Shown: piece after piece, positions 50,499-59,016 of the stretch
How the letters are laid out: every line of letters begins with the position of its first letter
Position numbering within the stretch: the first letter of the stretch is position 1
From: JBLHZY01 sp050633265
GTDB taxonomy: Bacteria > Pseudomonadota > Alphaproteobacteria > Rhodobacterales > Rhodobacteraceae
Direction of reading: 5' to 3'
Assembly: GCA_050633265.1 (NCBI GenBank)
Contig: JBOEGE010000002.1
Location: forward strand, 200,103-264,102
DNA length: 64,000 nucleotides
The notes under the pieces: generated by a model
Database searches by the model: none
Told to the model about the DNA's origin: nothing
What the model saw: the letters and a program-made list of their open reading frames with translations, nothing else
Program-made: the position numbers and the translations under genes

Positions 50499-51938
50499 AT
50501 GAGCTCTGCTGATTTCTCCATCCTGATGCCCGAAGTTCTGCTGGCAGCGTTTGCCATGCTGGCGCTCTTGTTTGGCGCATATGGGGGCAAGGATAAGACG
50601 GCCTCGCTGATGGTTTGGGCCACTTCGGCCGTGCTTGCGGGCATCGCGGCTTGGATCGCGTTATCTGGCGGCGCGGCGCAGATGGCCTTTGGCGGGATGT
50701 TTGTCGACGATGCTTTTGCGCGTTTTGCCAAAGTCACGATCCTGCTTTGTGCGGCGGCCGTTCTGCTGATGGGCGAGGGCTATATGGCCAAGCGCGATCT
50801 GCTGCGTTTTGAATATCCGCTGCTCGTCGCGCTCAGCGTTGTGGGCATGATGGTGATGGTCTCTGCGGGCGATCTGATGGTGCTTTATATGGGGCTTGAG
50901 CTGCAATCGCTGGCGCTTTATGTCGTGGCGTCCCTGCGCCGCGATAGCCTGCGCTCAACAGAAGCGGGCCTGAAATATTTCGTGCTCGGCGCGCTCAGCT
51001 CGGGCGTTTTGCTCTATGGCGCCTCGCTGGTCTACGGCTTTGCGGGCACAACCAATTTTGCAGGCATCATGGCCAGCGCAAGCGAAGGGCATCTCTCGCT
51101 CGGCCTGCTCTTCGGCCTTGTGCTGTTGATCACAGGCCTTGCGTTCAAAGTCTCTGCTGTGCCCTTCCATATGTGGACACCGGATGTTTATGAAGGCTCG
51201 CCAACGCCGGTGACCGCCTTCTTTGCCACCGCGCCCAAAGTCGCGGCGATGGGGCTGTTTGCCCGCGTGATGCATGATGCTTTTGGCGCCGTGCCCGGCG
51301 AATGGGGGCAGGTGATTGCGCTTTTGGCGGTGGCCTCGATGTTCCTTGGCTCGATCGCGGCGATCGGCCAGACCAATATCAAACGCCTGATGGCCTATTC
51401 CTCGATCGCGCATATGGGCTTTGCGCTGATGGGCCTGGCCGCAGGCACCGCAGGCGGCGTATCCGCAATGCTGGTCTATATGGTCGTCTATGTAACGATG
51501 AATATCGGGACTTTTGCCTTCATTCTGTCGATGGAGCGCGATGGCCAACCCGTCACAGATATCAAAGCGCTGAACCAATATTCCAAAACCGATCCGCTCA
51601 AAACCATCGCCATTACGGCGCTGATGTTCTCGCTTGCGGGCGTGCCGCCGATGCTTGGCTTCTTTGCCAAATTCGCAGTGTTTCGCGCCGCTTGGACGGC
51701 CGATTTGACCCTGCTTGTCGTCGCGGCGGGGATCGCCTCGGTGATCGGGCTCTTTTACTATCTGCGCATCGTTTACTACATGTATTTCGGCGAAGAAGGC
51801 GAAGCGCTGGATCGCGGCACAGCGCCGATCACTTGGATCTTTTTGATGGGCTCTGCGGCATTGATGCTGCTGGGGCTGGTCAACCTGTTTGGCATTGATA
51901 GCTTGGCGGCCGTGGCGGCCGAAGCTCTTGTCAAATAG
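50499..51938 (+). CDS. nuoN: NADH-quinone oxidoreductase subunit N
   Basis: A 479-residue proton-pumping subunit and the last of the complex I genes. Typical blocks are DLMVLYMGLELQSLALYVVA, VSAVPFHMWTPDVYEGSPTP, and RLMAYSSIAHMGFALMGLAA. Its final codons overlap the likely TTG start of birA by 11 bp, so the biotin ligase belongs to the same transcript. Confidence 0.98.
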   Translation: MSSADFSILMPEVLLAAFAMLALLFGAYGGKDKTASLMVWATSAVLAGIAAWIALSGGAAQMAFGGMFVDDAFARFAKVTILLCAAAVLLMGEGYMAKRDLLRFEYPLLVALSVVGMMVMVSAGDLMVLYMGLELQSLALYVVASLRRDSLRSTEAGLKYFVLGALSSGVLLYGASLVYGFAGTTNFAGIMASASEGHLSLGLLFGLVLLITGLAFKVSAVPFHMWTPDVYEGSPTPVTAFFATAPKVAAMGLFARVMHDAFGAVPGEWGQVIALLAVASMFLGSIAAIGQTNIKRLMAYSSIAHMGFALMGLAAGTAGGVSAMLVYMVVYVTMNIGTFAFILSMERDGQPVTDIKALNQYSKTDPLKTIAITALMFSLAGVPPMLGFFAKFAVFRAAWTADLTLLVVAAGIASVIGLFYYLRIVYYMYFGEEGEALDRGTAPITWIFLMGSAALMLLGLVNLFGIDSLAAVAAEALVK

Positions 51939-52698
51939 CAGCGCTCAAAGCGCGGACTGGCCTGCCAATGTAGGCCGCCGCATCTTCGCTGAGATCGACA
52001 GCACCAGCGCCGAAGCGGCCCGAATTGCGCCCCAGCTTGCCGGGCCAGAATGGATCCTTGCTCTCAACCAAACCGCGGGAAGGGGGCGGCGCGGCCGCGC
52101 TTGGCAAATGCCCAAGGGCAACTTCGCCGCAACCCTCGCCATGCGCCCAGCCGAGCCGCCCGAGCGGGTCGCGCTGCGCAGCTTTGTTGCCGCGCTCGCC
52201 CTTTATGATGCCTTTGTCGCCGCTACGGGCCGCGCCGAACCCTTCGCGCTGAAATGGCCCAATGATGTGCTGCTCAATGGCGGCAAAGTCGCGGGCATCC
52301 TGCTTGAAAGCGCCGGGATGGGCGGCACGGTCAGCCATATTGCCATTGGCATCGGGATCAATCTGGCCGCCGCTCCAAAAGCCGCGCAGATCGAGCCGGG
52401 CGCGCTGCGGGCCGTTTCTCTGCGCGAAGAGACCGGAACCGTGATCAGCCCCGAGGATTTCCTCGACCTGCTCGCGCCCGCCTATGCCCGCCTGGAGGCA
52501 CAATTCGCCACCTATGGCTTTGCCCCGATCCGCGAAGCCTGGCTTGCCCGGGCTGCGCGCATTGGCGAGGTGATCACCGCACGCACCATGCGCAACGAGA
52601 CCACGGGCACCTTTGAAACCATTGATGAAAACGGCAACCTGATCCTCAACACAGGGCAATCTCGCCAAGTGATCGCCGCCGCCGACATCTTCTTTTAA
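51928..52698 (+). CDS. birA: Biotin--[acetyl-CoA-carboxylase] ligase
   Basis: Attaches biotin to carrier domains such as those of MccA and acetyl-CoA carboxylase. The ATP/biotin loop is LNQTAGRGRRGRAWQMPKGN, and the catalytic Lys is in LKWPNDVLLNGGKVAGILLE. The C-terminal SH3-like part is present. No N-terminal helix-turn-helix is encoded, so this is a non-regulatory class I ligase of about 256 residues. No ATG or GTG lies between the nuoN stop and the fold; the TTG at 51928 inside nuoN is the best start, and the frame open to 51889 is less likely. Confidence 0.92.
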   Translation: MSNSSAQSADWPANVGRRIFAEIDSTSAEAARIAPQLAGPEWILALNQTAGRGRRGRAWQMPKGNFAATLAMRPAEPPERVALRSFVAALALYDAFVAATGRAEPFALKWPNDVLLNGGKVAGILLESAGMGGTVSHIAIGIGINLAAAPKAAQIEPGALRAVSLREETGTVISPEDFLDLLAPAYARLEAQFATYGFAPIREAWLARAARIGEVITARTMRNETTGTFETIDENGNLILNTGQSRQVIAAADIFF

Positions 52699-52743
52699 CG
52701 CGCGCACCCCGCGCCTGAAACGCACCAAACACGAGGCCCGCCT

Positions 52744-53523
52744 ATGCTGCTTTGCATCGATACCGGCAATACAAATACCGTCTTTTCCATCTGGGACGGC
52801 ACCGATTTCATCGCCACTTGGCGCGCCTCAACCGAGCATCAGCGCACAGCGGATCAATATTATGTCTGGCTCTCGACCCTGATGAAATTCCAAAAGATCG
52901 AGGCCGATATCACCGAGGTGATCATCTCTTCGACCGTGCCGCGCGTTGTGTTCAATCTGCGCGTCCTCTCGGATCGCTATTTCAATTGCCGCCCTTTGGT
53001 TGTTGGCCGCCCCGATTGCGCGCTGCCTTGCGAGCCGCGCGTTGACGCTGGCACCAGGGTTGGCCCGGATCGGCTGGTCAATACGGCGGGGGCCTATGAT
53101 CGCTTTGGGGGCGATCTGATCGTTGTTGATTTTGGCACAGCAACAACCTTTGATGTGGTGGCTGAGGATGGCGCCTATGTGGGCGGCGTGATTGCGCCCG
53201 GGGTGAACCTCTCGCTGCAAGCGCTGCACGAAGCGGCGGCAGCCCTTCCCCATGTGGATGTGACCAAACCGACCAAAGTTATCGGGACCAATACCGTTGA
53301 ATGCATGCAATCGGGTGTGTTTTGGGGCTATGTCGGGCTGGTGCGGGGCATTTGCGAGCAAATCAAAGCGGAATACGGCCGCCCAATGCAGGTTATCTCG
53401 ACCGGTGGCCTTGCGCCGCTGTTTGAACAGGGCGATACCCTCTTCGACGCATTTGATGAATTTCTAACCATTCATGGCCTCACGGTCATCCATAAATACA
53501 ACAAGGACCGAAGCACCTTATGA
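52744..53523 (+). CDS. coaX: Type III pantothenate kinase
   Basis: First step of coenzyme A synthesis in bacteria lacking CoaA. The ASKHA-fold phosphate motifs are CIDTGNTNTVFSIWDG and IVVDFGTATTFDVV, with the dimer-site GTRVGPDRLVNTAGAYDRF between them. It is 259 residues, normal for the family. It lies 45 bp after birA and overlaps rnj by 4 bp (ATGA). Confidence 0.97.
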   Translation: MLLCIDTGNTNTVFSIWDGTDFIATWRASTEHQRTADQYYVWLSTLMKFQKIEADITEVIISSTVPRVVFNLRVLSDRYFNCRPLVVGRPDCALPCEPRVDAGTRVGPDRLVNTAGAYDRFGGDLIVVDFGTATTFDVVAEDGAYVGGVIAPGVNLSLQALHEAAAALPHVDVTKPTKVIGTNTVECMQSGVFWGYVGLVRGICEQIKAEYGRPMQVISTGGLAPLFEQGDTLFDAFDEFLTIHGLTVIHKYNKDRSTL

Positions 53524-55190
53524 GCAGCCAAAATCGTTTGATCTACCTTCCTCTCGGCGGCGCCGGGGAAATTGGCATGAATTGCTACGTCTACGGCTAC
53601 GGCCCCGCCGGCAAAGAGCGTTATATCCTCGTGGATCTGGGCGTTACTTTTCCCGATATGGATGGCACGCCGGGCGTGGATCTGATCTTTGCCGATGTGG
53701 AATGGCTCGCAGAGCGCGCTGATCGGCTGGATGCGATCTTTATCACCCATGCGCATGAGGATCACGTCGGCGCCGTTGGCCATCTTTGGCCCCGCCTCAA
53801 AGCGCCGATCTATGCGCGCAAATTTACCGCCCATCTCGCCCGCCTCAAGTTCGAAGAACACGGCCATGATGAGATGATGATCAAAACGGTGGCCCCATAT
53901 CCGACCATGGTTGAGGCAGGCCCGTTCAAGGTTGGCTTCATGCCGATTTCGCACTCGATCCCCGAAAGCTCGGCGCTGATCATTGATAGCCCGGCGGGCC
54001 GGATCGTTCACTCAGGCGATTTCAAAACCGATAAAAACCCCGGTGTTGGCGAGCCATGGGATCCGATTGCCTTTGCCGAAATGGCCAAAGGCGGCGTGCG
54101 CGCGCTTGTTTGCGATTCCACCAATGTCTTCACCCCAACTGCCGGGCGCTCAGAGGCCGATATCATCGACAATATCGATGAATTGGTGGCCAATGCTTCC
54201 GGCCTTATCGCCGCAACGACATTTGCTTCCAATATCTCGCGCGTGCAAACCCTTGCAAAGGCTGGCGAAAAAGCAGGCCGCTCGGTTGTTTTGATGGGCC
54301 GCGCGATGCGCCGCATGGTCACGGCCGGGCTTGAAACCGGCATCCTCAAAGACTTCCCAAAAACCGTGAGCCCCGATGATGCGGCCGCCATGCCGCGCGA
54401 AAACCTGATGCTGCTGACAACCGGCAGCCAGGGCGAGCGCCGCGCCGCAACCGCCCAGCTCAGCCGCGGGAAATACCTCGGATTTGTGCTCAAAGAGGGC
54501 GATACATTCCTCTTTTCCTCCAAAACCATCCCGGGCAATGAAAATTCCGTTAGCCGTGTCGTCAATGCGCTCTCAGAAAAGGGCGTCAACGTGATTGATG
54601 ATTACGCCGGGCGCTATCATGTTTCGGGCCATGCAAACGGGCCGGATCTTGAAGAGATGCACAAAGTCGTCAATCCGCAAATCCTGATCCCGATGCACGG
54701 CGAACATCGCCACCTGCGCCGCCACAGCGAGCTTGGCGAAATGAACGGGATTAAATCGGTGATCGCCCCCAATGGCACCATGGTTGATCTTGCTGGAAAC
54801 GAGCCAAAGATCGTTGAGTTCGTTGAAACGGGGCGCACCTATCTTGATGGGCGCGTGCAGATCGGCGCGATGGACGGGGTTGTGCGCGATCGGATCCGTA
54901 TGGCGCTGAACGGGCATGTGATCTGCACGGCCATCATCGAAGACAATGCGCCGCTTGGCGATGCATGGGTTGAGGTCATGGGCCTGCCGGAAAAAGGCGT
55001 GAGCCGCGCGCCATTGGTGGATGTGCTTGAAGAAGACGTGAACCAATTTCTGATGCGGGCCGGGCGCAAAACCTTGGCCGATGATGAGCGGCTCGAAAAA
55101 GAGCTGGTGCGGATCCTGCGCAAAAGCGGCAATGATGAACTGGGCAAAAAGCCCGAAGTCACGGTGATTATCTCTCGCCTGTCGTCCTGA
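53520..55190 (+). CDS. rnj: Ribonuclease J
   Basis: A metallo-beta-lactamase/beta-CASP ribonuclease (556 residues) with 5'-exo- and endonuclease activity in mRNA decay and rRNA maturation. The metal-binding motif THAHEDHVGAVGHLW and the later ligands in ISHSIPESSAL and VHSGDFKTD are clear, as is the beta-CASP HVSGHAN block and PMHGEHRH. It is translationally coupled to coaX and last in the long plus-strand run. A perfect hairpin follows 54 bp downstream. Confidence 0.96.
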   Translation: MSSQNRLIYLPLGGAGEIGMNCYVYGYGPAGKERYILVDLGVTFPDMDGTPGVDLIFADVEWLAERADRLDAIFITHAHEDHVGAVGHLWPRLKAPIYARKFTAHLARLKFEEHGHDEMMIKTVAPYPTMVEAGPFKVGFMPISHSIPESSALIIDSPAGRIVHSGDFKTDKNPGVGEPWDPIAFAEMAKGGVRALVCDSTNVFTPTAGRSEADIIDNIDELVANASGLIAATTFASNISRVQTLAKAGEKAGRSVVLMGRAMRRMVTAGLETGILKDFPKTVSPDDAAAMPRENLMLLTTGSQGERRAATAQLSRGKYLGFVLKEGDTFLFSSKTIPGNENSVSRVVNALSEKGVNVIDDYAGRYHVSGHANGPDLEEMHKVVNPQILIPMHGEHRHLRRHSELGEMNGIKSVIAPNGTMVDLAGNEPKIVEFVETGRTYLDGRVQIGAMDGVVRDRIRMALNGHVICTAIIEDNAPLGDAWVEVMGLPEKGVSRAPLVDVLEEDVNQFLMRAGRKTLADDERLEKELVRILRKSGNDELGKKPEVTVIISRLSS

Positions 55191-55243
55191 TCGGGGCAGG
55201 GGCCGCGCGCCCCGCTCCATATCTGCAAAGTGAGATCGAAAAA

Positions 55244-55274
55244 CAATGGCCGCGCAAATCCTGCGCGGCCATTG
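55244..55274. terminator. Bidirectional terminator between rnj and the DEAD-box helicase
   Basis: CAATGGCCGCGC and GCGCGGCCATTG form a perfect 12-bp stem with a 7-base loop (AAATCCT). On the minus strand it is followed by TTTTTCG, a proper T-tract, so it ends the helicase transcript well. On the plus strand the downstream side is only GCATTTCT, a weaker tail for the rnj transcript. Confidence 0.85.
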
Positions 55275-55299
55275 GCATTTCTAGAGAGCTTAAGAGCGC

Positions 55300-56892
55300 T
55301 TACTTTTCGCGCCGCTCTTCAAAGCTCAGCGCAATAAACTCAGGCATGTGATCGCCAAGACCTTCGACCTTGTTGCGATCATCGCGCCCGCGCCCCCCAC
55401 GGCCACGGCTTTCCGCCTTCTCGCCGCGCGGCTTTGCTTTATTGCCTGCGCGAGGCTTGGGCGCGGCTTCTTCAGGCGTGGCCATCTCAGCAGGCGCAGC
55501 GGCGGGGGCGGCCTGAGCGGGCGCATCCGTGGTTGCTTGTGCTGTCGGGGTGGCCTCTTGGGCGGGCGGCGCATCCGCTGCTGTCGATTTGTTGCGCCCG
55601 CGGCCGCCGCGTGTCCGGCTGCGCTTGGGTTTATCGCTAGTCTCGGTCGGGGTTTCGTTTGCTGGCGCAGAGCTTGTTTCTGCGGTTGGCGCTTCGGCCA
55701 CTGGGCTATCTTTTGCTGCGGGCTTGGTGTTGGCAGCGGGGCCTGCAAGCGGATTATCAATGCGAGGAATTTCGCGCGCAATCAGTTTCTCAATCGCATC
55801 GAAATTCTTCTCGTCGCGCGGCTCGCAAATCATGATCGCCTTGCCATCGCGCCCGGCGCGGCCCGTGCGGCCAATCCGGTGAACATAATCCTCCGCATGG
55901 CTCGGCACATCAAAGTTGAACACATGGCTTACGCTCGGAACATCAAGCCCGCGCGCGGCCACATCAGAGGCCACAAGAATGCGCAACTTGCCTTCGCGAA
56001 AACCGTCCAGAGTTGCTGTGCGCTGTGATTGTTCAAGATCGCCGTGAATGGGTGCTGCATCAAAGCCGTGCTTTTTCAGGCTCTTAGCAACTGTATCAAC
56101 ATCAACCTTGCGATTGCAGAAGATGATCCCGTTGGTCATCTTGTCGCCCTCAGCCTCGATCAAGGCGCGCAGAACATCGCGCTTGCCGGTGGCCGCTTTG
56201 GCGCGGTTCTCGGCCTTAAACATCACCACACCCTGCTCGATATTCTCCGAAGCAGTTGCTTGGCGCGCAACCTCGACTTTGGCCGGGTTGGACAGGAATG
56301 TATTGGTGATCCGCTCGATTTCCGGCGCCATCGTGGCCGAGAAAAACAGCGTCTGACGGGTGAAAGGCGTGAGCGAAAAGATGCGCTCAATATCGGGGAT
56401 GAACCCCATATCAAGCATCCGGTCCGCCTCGTCCACAACCATGATCTGCACGCCGGTCAGCAGCAGCTTGCCGCGCTCGAAATGGTCCAAAAGGCGGCCA
56501 GGGGTTGCGATCAAAACATCAACGCCGCGATCAATCAGCATGTCTTGCTCTTTGAACGAAACGCCGCCAATCAGCAGCGCTTTGGTGAGCTTAAGATGCT
56601 TGGTATAAGTATCGAAGTTTTCGGCAACCTGGGCCGCCAGCTCGCGCGTTGGCGCAAGAACAAGGCTGCGTGGCATCCGCGCCCGCGCGCGCCCTTTGGC
56701 GAGCATGGTGATCATCGGCAGCACGAAAGAGGCGGTTTTGCCTGTGCCGGTTTGGGCGATCCCAAGAACATCGCGCCCTTCAAGAGCAGGGGGGATGGCG
56801 CCAGCTTGGATGGGCGTTGGGCTTTCATACCCAGCGGCATCAATGGCTTTCAGGACTTTTGGGTCCAGCTTTAGGTCAGAGAATTTTATCAT
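55300..56892 (-). CDS. DEAD-box ATP-dependent RNA helicase (RhlE-like)
   Basis: A 530-residue helicase. The core (1-380) has the Q motif YESPTPIQAGAIPPAL, Walker A GIAQTGTGKTASFVLP, DEAD in VVDEADRMLDMGFIPD, SAT in FSATMAPEIE and motif VI YVHRIGRTGRAGRDG. The tail (about 385-530) is Ala/Pro/Thr-rich with basic RGGRGRN and RGRGGRGRDDR patches, as in cold-induced RhlE/DeaD helicases, and ends GLGDHMPEFIALSFEERREK. It is convergent with rnj, so RNase J and an RNA helicase are neighbours. Upstream are 237 bp with no gene. Confidence 0.92.
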   Translation of the reverse strand: MIKFSDLKLDPKVLKAIDAAGYESPTPIQAGAIPPALEGRDVLGIAQTGTGKTASFVLPMITMLAKGRARARMPRSLVLAPTRELAAQVAENFDTYTKHLKLTKALLIGGVSFKEQDMLIDRGVDVLIATPGRLLDHFERGKLLLTGVQIMVVDEADRMLDMGFIPDIERIFSLTPFTRQTLFFSATMAPEIERITNTFLSNPAKVEVARQATASENIEQGVVMFKAENRAKAATGKRDVLRALIEAEGDKMTNGIIFCNRKVDVDTVAKSLKKHGFDAAPIHGDLEQSQRTATLDGFREGKLRILVASDVAARGLDVPSVSHVFNFDVPSHAEDYVHRIGRTGRAGRDGKAIMICEPRDEKNFDAIEKLIAREIPRIDNPLAGPAANTKPAAKDSPVAEAPTAETSSAPANETPTETSDKPKRSRTRGGRGRNKSTAADAPPAQEATPTAQATTDAPAQAAPAAAPAEMATPEEAAPKPRAGNKAKPRGEKAESRGRGGRGRDDRNKVEGLGDHMPEFIALSFEERREK

Positions 56893-57129
56893 TCGGATCC
56901 GTTAGCTTACGGACATGTCTGGCCCGTATCGACTGAAGAAGGCATGGCCCGGATGGCCGCACAAACATGCTTGCGCCTTCGAATGCTGCGTGGCTAGCCT
57001 ATTCCGCGCGAAGGGTCAACGAGCCTTGATGCTTTGGGCGGCTGTAGCGCGTAAAACGCATTATTGTTTCCAAAAGCGAGACGATTTGCGCCCATTTTGG
57101 CGCCGATCCGTTGCAATTGAAGCGCGCCC
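56893..57129 (-). promoter_or_regulatory. Leader/promoter region of the DEAD-box helicase
   Basis: No gene is supported here. On the minus strand TTGACC (57019-57014) and TAGCCA (56996-56991) are 17 bp apart and would give a leader of about 100 nt. An imperfect inverted repeat TCCGTTAG/CTTACGGA (56898-56913) lies within 25 bp of the start codon, where it could fold over the ribosome site. Confidence 0.35.
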
Positions 57130-58863
57130 CTAGGCGGCCGAAACCCGCGCAGAGGATTTAGCGCCTGTCTTGGCCTTGGTTTTTGCCGTGGCCTTTGGCT
57201 TTGCTTTGGCTTTTGTTGGGGCTTTGGCTTTTGTCGCGGCTTTGGCGGATGGCTTTGCGGATGTTTTTGATGGCTTGCTGGCCGCCTGTGATTTCGCGCG
57301 GGCAGGGCGCTTTGCTGGGGGGAAATCTGCCGCCCGCGCAACCGTTCCCTCGACTCGGGCCTGCGCCGCTTTTTCGCGCATTTCGGGATCCAGAAGCTCG
57401 GCCAGATCCGCGCCAAAATCATCATCATAAGGGATCGCATTCACCGCCGGATTGATCCGATGCACGATGTCATCCACCGGCTTTGCCTCAATGCGATATT
57501 GATCGTCAAAGCTCAACGAAAGGGCAATCAAGCGGCGGCTGTTATAAGGCGAGAGATAGAAGTTGCGGTTCAGTGCGGGGAAAACACTGCCAAGCCCGCA
57601 GGTATAGTAGATTTCTAAGAACATGAAATCTATGGATTTATTAAGCGCACCGCGCGGCAGCGTGCGCATCCATGCCTGATAGTCGGGCAAGAAACGCTGA
57701 TAGACATCCGCATTGAACAAAGCCCCCGGCACAATCAAAAGCTTGCGGATCTGCCACTTGAAAAGCTTCCAATGGCTTTTGTCCGCATAGGGCATAAAGA
57801 CCGCGCGCAGAATATCCGTTTGGTGGCCACGCAGCACAACATGCCCCTCTTTGAGCCCCTCAATCGCGCCAGTGCGATATTCATCCGGCAGGTTCAACGG
57901 CGCGCCCGCAGCGGCCTGATATTCGCGCACCCAACGCAGCCGGTTCTGCCGCACTGTGCCCTTAAAATCGCGAAACGAATGCACTTCGCTTTCAAGCCCC
58001 AGCTCATCGCAAATCAGCTTGCCAACTTCCGCATCACGCCCGGTCGCATAATTGGTTTTATGCGAATAAATCTGATCAATTTTTTCTGCATGGTCCCCTG
58101 CCATCGCAATCATCAAGCGGCTGTCGCGCCCGCCAGTGATCGGCAGCGCGCATTCGAAAGCCTCGCTGATCGCGCCGATATTATGCTTGGTGGTGGCAAT
58201 GATCTCGTCATAGGCCGCTACTTGGCCCTCCAAATCAGGGGTGGCGAATGTCTCATCGCGGGGCCAAAACCGGGTCTCGTGGAGATTGTCCATATCGAGA
58301 TAGAAATTGGGGTTCATCCGGCGCACTTCGGCAAAGCGCGTATGGAAAAGCGAATATTTCCCGCCGCTGGATTCGACGACTTCATGATCAAACAGCGGGT
58401 CAAGCGTTCCGGGCGCATCAAGGCAGAGCAGGGGGCTGGCCGCCACGCGCCACGTTTGCGTTGAATAAACAACCCCGTTCATGCCAACCGGATCAGCATA
58501 GACGCGCTCTTCTTCACCTGCGACGATCAGCATCGTATAGCGCCCGGCAACGTCCAGCAGGTAGCGCTCAAAACGGTCGAAAAAATCCGCATCAGTAAGC
58601 TTGATCCCGGGCAGGCTCCAGCGCCCTTCAATCAAGCCGCGCGGATCAACCGCGATCCCAATGACAATGCCAAACACATTGCCATCCGCATCACAAAGCG
58701 TCGAGACATGCGCAGACGGCCCGGTATAGACATGGCATTTGCCAAGTTCCTGCTGCGTAAATTCGGGGATGTCTACCGCGCTGCGCGATATAACATACTG
58801 ATACTTAAAAGCATTTTCGAAGGAAATCTGCTTTTCAAGGCAGGTGTCATGCGCTTGGGTCAT
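57130..58863 (-). CDS. Asparagine-synthetase-related (PP-loop) protein with Ala/Lys-rich tail
   Basis: A 577-residue protein. Residues 1-150 resemble a degenerate Ntn-type amidotransferase domain without an N-terminal Cys nucleophile. A PP-loop ATP pyrophosphatase motif follows near 240 (CALPITGGRDSRLMIAMAGD), then DAEVGKLICDELGLESEVHS and RGHQTDILRAV. The last 60 residues are a basic KAKAPTKAKAKPK-type tail, like the linkers of NuoE and its neighbour's product. Proteins of this group amidate or adenylate unknown acids and are often in polysaccharide or small-molecule clusters; none is adjacent. No glutaminase is apparent, so ammonia or another amine may be the donor. Confidence 0.75.
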   Translation of the reverse strand: MTQAHDTCLEKQISFENAFKYQYVISRSAVDIPEFTQQELGKCHVYTGPSAHVSTLCDADGNVFGIVIGIAVDPRGLIEGRWSLPGIKLTDADFFDRFERYLLDVAGRYTMLIVAGEEERVYADPVGMNGVVYSTQTWRVAASPLLCLDAPGTLDPLFDHEVVESSGGKYSLFHTRFAEVRRMNPNFYLDMDNLHETRFWPRDETFATPDLEGQVAAYDEIIATTKHNIGAISEAFECALPITGGRDSRLMIAMAGDHAEKIDQIYSHKTNYATGRDAEVGKLICDELGLESEVHSFRDFKGTVRQNRLRWVREYQAAAGAPLNLPDEYRTGAIEGLKEGHVVLRGHQTDILRAVFMPYADKSHWKLFKWQIRKLLIVPGALFNADVYQRFLPDYQAWMRTLPRGALNKSIDFMFLEIYYTCGLGSVFPALNRNFYLSPYNSRRLIALSLSFDDQYRIEAKPVDDIVHRINPAVNAIPYDDDFGADLAELLDPEMREKAAQARVEGTVARAADFPPAKRPARAKSQAASKPSKTSAKPSAKAATKAKAPTKAKAKPKATAKTKAKTGAKSSARVSAA

Positions 58864-59016
58864 TGGGCTGCTGCTCGGCTATTGTTTTGCAATCTATAGC
58901 AGAACAGCGCGCCTTTTGGAAACAAAGTAAAAGCTTCGTTAATTTTGAGCCGAAAGGCGCGCGCTCATGGCAGGCCGGGCAGCCATCGCGCCGCGCCGCC
59001 CCGCCCCGGATGATCC

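Noticed and set aside
56915..57133. 72-codon plus-strand frame upstream of the helicase
   Set aside because: Cys/Trp/Arg-rich composition without domain match. The region is better read as helicase leader on the other strand.
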